DNA from: Bacilli bacterium
GTDB lineage: Bacteria > Bacillota_I > Bacilli_A > RFN20 > CAG-826
NCBI GenBank assembly: GCA_017502465.1
Contig: JAFVUY010000181.1
Span: 1-35,993 of the forward strand
Direction: 5' to 3'
DNA: 35,993 nucleotides
Made by a program: the position numbers and the translations under genes. Under the pieces are notes generated by a model. The model ran no database searches. It had not been told where the DNA came from and saw only the letters and a list, made by a program, of their open reading frames with translations. Every line of letters starts with the position of its first letter. Position 1 is the stretch's first letter. Of this stretch, positions 31,940-35,993 are shown in pieces.

Positions 31940-33502
31940 ATGAAAACTCCAAAATGGTTAGAAGATGCGATATTTTATGAAATTTATCCTCAATCTTACT
32001 ATGACACTAATAAAGATGGCATAGGTGATTTAAACGGTATAAAAGAAAAACTTGATTACATCAAATCCTTAGGTTGTAACGCTTTGTGGCTTAACCCTAT
32101 TTTTAAATCCCCTTTTAAGGACGCGGGATATGATGTGAGTGATTATTATCAAATTGCTCCTAGATATGGAACAATGGAAGATTTAGAACAATTAATTCAA
32201 GCAGTCCACGAAAGAGGAATGCATATTATTTTAGATTTAGTTCCTTGCCATACCTCTGATGAGCACCCTTGGTTCAAAGAAAGCTCTAAAGCTGAAAAAA
32301 ACCAATATTCTAGTAGATATATTTGGACAAATAGTGCGTTCTCAAAACCTAATAATGGTCTTCCTGCTGTTGGGGGTATGACACCTAGAAACGGAACATA
32401 TGTTATTTCGTATTTCCATAGTCAACCTTCATTAAATTACGGTTTTTTAAATATTAGTGAACCATGGCAACATTCTATAGATTCAAAAGAAGCTAAAGAC
32501 ACAAGAGATATGATGGTAGAAGTCATGCGTTTTTATCTTAAAAAAGGTGTTGATGGATTCCGTGTCGATATGGCGGCGTGTCTAGTTAAAAACGATAATA
32601 ATGAAGAAGGAACGATGAAATCGTGGGAATATATGTTTAATATTATCAAAAGCGAATTTCCCGAAAGCGCTTTTGTAGCGGAGTGGGCTCAACCAACCAG
32701 ATCTTTAAAATGTGGTTTTGATATGGATTTTTATTTAGACCACGGCTGGGATGGAGGCAATGGATATCACCATCTTTGTAGAGATAACGATTGGGATAGA
32801 GAAACTTTTGAAATTAAATTTGATAACTCTTATTTTAAAGTTGAAACAAATAAAATGATTTCTAAATTCTTAAACGAATATCTATATCGTTATAACGAAA
32901 CGAAAGATTTAGGATATATTTCTTTCTTGTCATGCAATCACGATATGCCTAGGTTGACCCATTTTTATAGCGAACACGAAATTAGATTAATTTATTGTTT
33001 CTTATTTACAATGCCTGGTGTTCCTTTTATTTATTATGGAGATGAAATCGGTATGTCATATTTACACCTCCCTACCAAAGAAGGTGGATATGATAGAACA
33101 GGCTCTAGAAGCCCAATGCAATGGGATCACAGCGAAAACGCTGGATTTTCAAAAGGAAGAAAAGAAGACTTATATTTACCAGTAGATGATAATCTTAATA
33201 ATAAAACAGTCGTAGATCAAATCGATGACCCAAATTCATTGCTAAATCATGTTAGACGTCTTTTTAAATTAAGACATGATAACAAATGCTTACAAAGTGT
33301 GAATAACTTTAAAGTTATTTATGCATCTGAACATAAAAAATTATTTATTTATCAAAGAGAAGAATTTTATTTTGTTTGCAATCCAAGTCTTTATGAAGAA
33401 CATTTTATTCTTCCTGAAGAAGTAGAATATGTGTATGGTGTTGGAGAAGCGACAATTGATTGTATAAAACCTTCTTCGTTTGCGATTTTCAAAAGAAAAT
33501 AA
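31940..33502 (+). CDS. GH13 alpha-glucosidase (oligo-1,6-glucosidase type)
   Basis: A 520-residue cytoplasmic GH13 enzyme with no signal peptide. The TIM-barrel motifs are complete: DLVPCHTS (region I), GFRVDMAA with nucleophile Asp210, AFVAEW with acid/base Glu248, and SCNHDMPR with Asp334. DTNKDGIGDLNGI at the start and the QPSLNYG segment are typical of the oligo-1,6-glucosidase/alpha-glucosidase branch and not of secreted alpha-amylase. It would break down imported malto-oligosaccharides or isomalto-oligosaccharides and could complement the starch-binding lipoprotein encoded at 16864-19071. Only a weak GGTAGG site precedes the ATG. An inverted repeat overlaps its promoter. Confidence 0.92.
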   Translation: MKTPKWLEDAIFYEIYPQSYYDTNKDGIGDLNGIKEKLDYIKSLGCNALWLNPIFKSPFKDAGYDVSDYYQIAPRYGTMEDLEQLIQAVHERGMHIILDLVPCHTSDEHPWFKESSKAEKNQYSSRYIWTNSAFSKPNNGLPAVGGMTPRNGTYVISYFHSQPSLNYGFLNISEPWQHSIDSKEAKDTRDMMVEVMRFYLKKGVDGFRVDMAACLVKNDNNEEGTMKSWEYMFNIIKSEFPESAFVAEWAQPTRSLKCGFDMDFYLDHGWDGGNGYHHLCRDNDWDRETFEIKFDNSYFKVETNKMISKFLNEYLYRYNETKDLGYISFLSCNHDMPRLTHFYSEHEIRLIYCFLFTMPGVPFIYYGDEIGMSYLHLPTKEGGYDRTGSRSPMQWDHSENAGFSKGRKEDLYLPVDDNLNNKTVVDQIDDPNSLLNHVRRLFKLRHDNKCLQSVNNFKVIYASEHKKLFIYQREEFYFVCNPSLYEEHFILPEEVEYVYGVGEATIDCIKPSSFAIFKRK

Positions 33503-33659
33503 GTATTAATTAAAAATCAATATTAAGTGTCTAAATACTTTATTAAGAGGTTTAGTCTTCGTGTCCAGATTTTTCACGGTATTTTTGTGCTCCCAGTTAC
33601 AAATTATTAAAGTTGTATTCACTTTACCAATAATATCAAAAATGTTTTACAAACAAGAA

Positions 33660-33685
33660 AAAACACGTAATTATATACGTGTTTT
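33660..33685 (-). terminator. Perfect hairpin, terminator-like on the minus strand
   Basis: AAAACACGTA (33660-33669) and TACGTGTTTT (33676-33685), 10-bp stem, with further T on the minus strand. It resembles the terminator behind tRNA-Ser at 35852-35876. Confidence 0.7.
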
Positions 33686-33699
33686 GACAATCGATGATG
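33676..33699. repeat. Distal copy of the tRNA-Ser 3' flank
   Basis: 24 bp matching 35870-35893 at 23 positions, including TTGACAATCGATGATG. In the other copy the match ends inside the CCA of tRNA-Ser. The two copies bracket the Sel1-repeat gene. Confidence 0.8.
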
Positions 33700-33732
33700 T
33701 CCTTAAATGTCGATGCACGGACATAAAATCAT

Positions 33733-33756
33733 AAAAAAAGAGGAATGTAATCCTCT
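33733..33756 (-). terminator. Terminator of the Sel1-repeat gene
   Basis: Minus strand AGAGGA/TCCTCT stem (33756-33739) with a run of T (plus-strand A at 33733-33738). It lies about 180 nt after the gene stop. Confidence 0.75.
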
Positions 33757-33935
33757 AATTGATGTAAATACCATATCGGAACTTATGCTTCGTTTTTCTT
33801 ATATAGTAAATTTCTTCTTGAACCAGAATGTCCTCATCCATGTTTTTTGATAACTGATATATTACTTGCCTCTGAAGAATTTTTAAATAGTAGATAACGA
33901 AAAAAAGATGAATTATCTACAGGTGACGTAACAAA

Positions 33936-35747
33936 CTATCTATATGCTTTCGAAAGCTTTTGTAATGGCAATGGAAGCTGGTCTTCATAGACTTTTTTAA
34001 TCACAACAACACGAACTTCTTTCTGTTCTCCGTTTGAATAAACTTTAACGATGTCTCCTACTTTGGCATCGAACTCACAATAATAATCATATTGTTTAGA
34101 ACCAGGATAAAACTCGATAGAGACCATCTTATAATCTTTACCTAGCTTTTTGATTTTTTGTGGAATGTAAATGATATGTTCTGCTCTTAACATCACCCAA
34201 TCATCTTTGCTTTTTGATAAATAGATTTCGTTGCCATAAAAATCTATTGCATCCCACTTTTTGTCATAATATTCTTTGAAATCTTCATCTGTAACATAAT
34301 GACCTTTTAAAATCAATTTTATGTTTTCGGCTCTTTCAGTATAGGAAATGTTTTCCCAAACAGGCATTATATACTTAGTATCATCTTTTTTAGGTTTGAC
34401 TATTACTTCTATACTATCATTTGATAGCTTTTTTAACCTGATTTTTCGGTCTTTAAACGCATCATTTAAGCTTACTAATTCATAACCATTATCGACAATA
34501 ACTCTATCTTTTATATTCAATTCTTTTTCTATATCATTTAATGCTTTGGATATAGAAAGAGCGACACTTCTATCACCAACATATTCCATATTTTCTAAAC
34601 GGGTCTTGATTGCGTCTCTCGCTTGAAGCAGGACGCCTTGAGCAATAGATAAATCCTTATCGACATGAACTCCGTCTTTATAATATGAACCAATTCTTAG
34701 AGCAACATCAGCAAATTTGCTATCTTCGCCGGACAAATAATTATCTTTAGTCGCTTTAAATATGCTACTTACTAAATTAAATGCTGCTTGTTTATTAACT
34801 GGAGTGCCATATCCCTTCAAATAACAATCCGCTAATTTGTAAGTTGCTTCATAATAGCCACCGGCAAAATGGCCAATAGCAAAATATTGAAATGCTTTAT
34901 CTCCTTGAGGCACCCCATTTGTAGTTCTTCCATAATAATAAATATAGCCAATGGTTCTGGCTAAATCGGGGTCTTGAGAAATTTGATAAGCTTTTTCTAG
35001 CCAATATAAAGATTGCTTTGGATCGAGGGGGAATCCTCCATCTCCCTCATAATAGTTATATCCAAGAAGCCTCATACAAGTGCAATCGCCTTGCTTCGCA
35101 AGTCTTTCAACATTGATATGATAAAAACTATTAAATTCATCGTTGGTTTTAATGTTAAATGTCAATGCAGCCGACATCTCATAAAGAATTTGAGATAAGG
35201 TGCTATCTTTATAATTTCTTTGATTTCTTGGCAATTTATTTTGTTTAATAATATCTTTTAAAAATGAATTTAATTCTTCCCACTCTTTTTGTGGCTTATC
35301 AGAGTTCATCACTCTTATTTTTCTAATACAATGTTTTAGCAAATGATCATTGTCTTCAAAAAGATAATCAATTACATCCTTATAATCCCCTAATGATTTG
35401 TCATCAAGACTAGGAGATGTAATTCCGTTAATGTTTACCGAGTAACTCCAACCATAGATGCAATCATAATCGAAGCCATCTTCTTTGTTATTTTCAAATC
35501 CAAATCTAGCCAAGAAGTCTTCTGGGATGATGTGATATTTTTCACTATATCTAGCCATCAGAAGTTCATTATCTTCTTTTTTGATTTTTGCTAATAATTC
35601 TTGTATGCCGTAACGAATAATTGTTTGGATATCTTGTGTATTAAATTCAATAAGTTTGATTTTCTTAAAATCAGAAAGTTCCTTATCGTTCTCGTTTAAA
35701 GTAAAATATCCATCCAATTGATATTTCTTAATCTCTTCTGTTTTCAT
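33936..35747 (-). CDS. Sel1-repeat protein, function unknown
   Basis: A 603-residue protein without signal peptide or membrane helix. The N-terminal about 220 residues are acidic and unrecognised. Residues about 220-375 contain Sel1-like (TPR-related) repeats: ARLAKQGD-type units such as CMRLLGYNYYEGDGGFPLDP and QSLYWLEKAYQ, then ATYKLADCYLKGYG and ALRIGSYYKDGVHVDKD. The C-terminal about 200 residues are mixed alpha/beta with two similar strand groups. Sel1 repeats mediate protein-protein contacts, so a scaffold or regulatory role is likely. AAAAGG lies before the ATG. The gene sits alone between two copies of the tRNA-Ser flanking sequence, which suggests acquired cargo. Confidence 0.75.
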   Translation of the reverse strand: MKTEEIKKYQLDGYFTLNENDKELSDFKKIKLIEFNTQDIQTIIRYGIQELLAKIKKEDNELLMARYSEKYHIIPEDFLARFGFENNKEDGFDYDCIYGWSYSVNINGITSPSLDDKSLGDYKDVIDYLFEDNDHLLKHCIRKIRVMNSDKPQKEWEELNSFLKDIIKQNKLPRNQRNYKDSTLSQILYEMSAALTFNIKTNDEFNSFYHINVERLAKQGDCTCMRLLGYNYYEGDGGFPLDPKQSLYWLEKAYQISQDPDLARTIGYIYYYGRTTNGVPQGDKAFQYFAIGHFAGGYYEATYKLADCYLKGYGTPVNKQAAFNLVSSIFKATKDNYLSGEDSKFADVALRIGSYYKDGVHVDKDLSIAQGVLLQARDAIKTRLENMEYVGDRSVALSISKALNDIEKELNIKDRVIVDNGYELVSLNDAFKDRKIRLKKLSNDSIEVIVKPKKDDTKYIMPVWENISYTERAENIKLILKGHYVTDEDFKEYYDKKWDAIDFYGNEIYLSKSKDDWVMLRAEHIIYIPQKIKKLGKDYKMVSIEFYPGSKQYDYYCEFDAKVGDIVKVYSNGEQKEVRVVVIKKVYEDQLPLPLQKLSKAYR

Positions 35748-35781
35748 ACCAAAGACCTTTTTAAATATAGCATCATCTTAT

Positions 35782-35809
35782 TAAATAAACTATACGCTTT
35801 GATGGTCAA
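35782..35809 (-). promoter_or_regulatory. Putative promoter of the Sel1-repeat gene
   Basis: Minus strand TTGACC (35809-35804), 16-bp spacer, TATTTA (35787-35782). The -10 is weak. Confidence 0.35.
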
Positions 35810-35851
35810 ATAATGGTCGTAGCAGAAACCGTAAAAGTGCATAAGTATTAA

Positions 35852-35876
35852 AAACACGCACATTTTTCGTACGTGT
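35852..35876 (-). terminator. Terminator of tRNA-Ser
   Basis: An ACACG-based stem (35854-35861 with 35869-35876, one mismatch) followed on the minus strand by a T run, 15 nt after the tRNA. Confidence 0.75.
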
Positions 35877-35893
35877 CTTGACAATCGATGATG
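35870..35893. repeat. tRNA-proximal copy of the flanking repeat
   Basis: Partner of 33676-33699 (23 of 24 bp). It runs from the terminator stem into the CCA end of tRNA-Ser. Confidence 0.8.
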
Positions 35894-35982
35894 GCGGAGG
35901 AAGAGGGATTTGAACCCTCGCACACTGTTACATGTCTACGAGCTTTCCAAGCCCGCCCCTTCAGCCTCTTGGGTATTCCTCC
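35892..35982 (-). tRNA. tRNA-Ser (GGA anticodon)
   Basis: A complete class II tRNA of 91 nt. Acceptor GGAGGAA pairs perfectly with TTCCTCC, the discriminator is G, the anticodon loop is TTGGAAA with anticodon GGA, there is a long variable arm, the T-loop is TTCAAAT, and CCA is encoded (35894-35892). Confidence 0.97.
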
Positions 35983-35993
35983 GTGCTATGTGC

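Larger units (their letters stand above)
33503..33935. other. Intergenic region of 433 nt with possible decayed coding remnants
   Basis: No intact gene recognised. It holds a perfect hairpin (33660-33685), the tRNA-flank repeat (33676-33699) and a minus-strand terminator (33739-33756). Two minus-strand stretches read like protein ends without a start: one ending YREKSGHED at 33552, and one running on in the frame of the Sel1 gene to a stop near 33790. A 28-codon minus-strand frame, MDEDILVQEE onward (33755-33841), is also open, with no ribosome site. Confidence 0.4.

Noticed and set aside
33790..33845. Possible use of TGA as Trp, as in mycoplasmas, raised by the TGA inside the Sel1 extension
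   Set aside because: TGA clearly ends the transposase gene and the DUF6273 gene, and Trp is encoded by TGG throughout.

Overview
The window reads as chromosome from a low-GC, AT-rich member of the Bacilli, probably an uncultured gut Mollicutes- or Erysipelotrichia-like lineage. This rests on AT-rich codon use, Gram-positive lipoproteins with Ser/Glu-rich linkers, a long-form HPF, PduL used as phosphotransacylase, starch-related proteins and AsnA. TGA is used as a stop (for example at 25033 and 31581) and Trp is TGG, so the standard bacterial code applies. No taxonomic search was possible.

Layout. (1) 1-4138, minus strand: a three-gene envelope-glycan operon, GtrA flippase, FAD oxidoreductase and GT-C glycosyltransferase, ending in a terminator. 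(2) 4258-11853, plus strand: housekeeping genes. These are pduL with a TSCPD protein behind a palindromic operator, metK under a compact SAM riboswitch, hpf, a HAD phosphatase with two unknown proteins, then asnA with a CrtI-like oxidoreductase. (3) 11866-15511: a YhhN-family membrane protein diverging from a TIR-NACHT-TPR protein, a likely stand-alone immune NTPase. (4) 15541-19071, minus strand: a starch-binding lipoprotein with an alkaline phosphatase. (5) 19155-24819, plus strand: YfcE phosphodiesterase, an EF-G-like GTPase lacking the catalytic His, an esterase, an M18 aminopeptidase and a NUDIX hydrolase. (6) 24871-26184: tRNA-His, then an IS3-family transposase. (7) 26420-31581: a split two-component system (7TM sensor, separate PAS-kinase, NarL-type regulator) followed by a lipoprotein and a secreted DUF6273-like protein. 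The promoter of that pair carries tandem 12-bp repeats abutting the -35, a good candidate binding site for the regulator. (8) 31582-33502: a 17-bp direct repeat pair (possible IS21-type end) and a cytoplasmic GH13 alpha-glucosidase. (9) 33503-35993: a Sel1-repeat protein bracketed by copies of the sequence that flanks tRNA-Ser(GGA).

Cross-cutting signal: several genes that begin transcription units (gtrA, asnA, yhhN, the TIR-NACHT gene, the 7TM sensor) have a -10 box ending 6-8 nt before the ATG and no Shine-Dalgarno sequence. Genes inside operons have strong AGGAGG-like sites. Leaderless initiation therefore seems common here. The most system-like finds are the TIR-NACHT-TPR gene, the split sensor/regulator/secreted-protein locus and the starch-binding lipoprotein with duplicated unknown modules.
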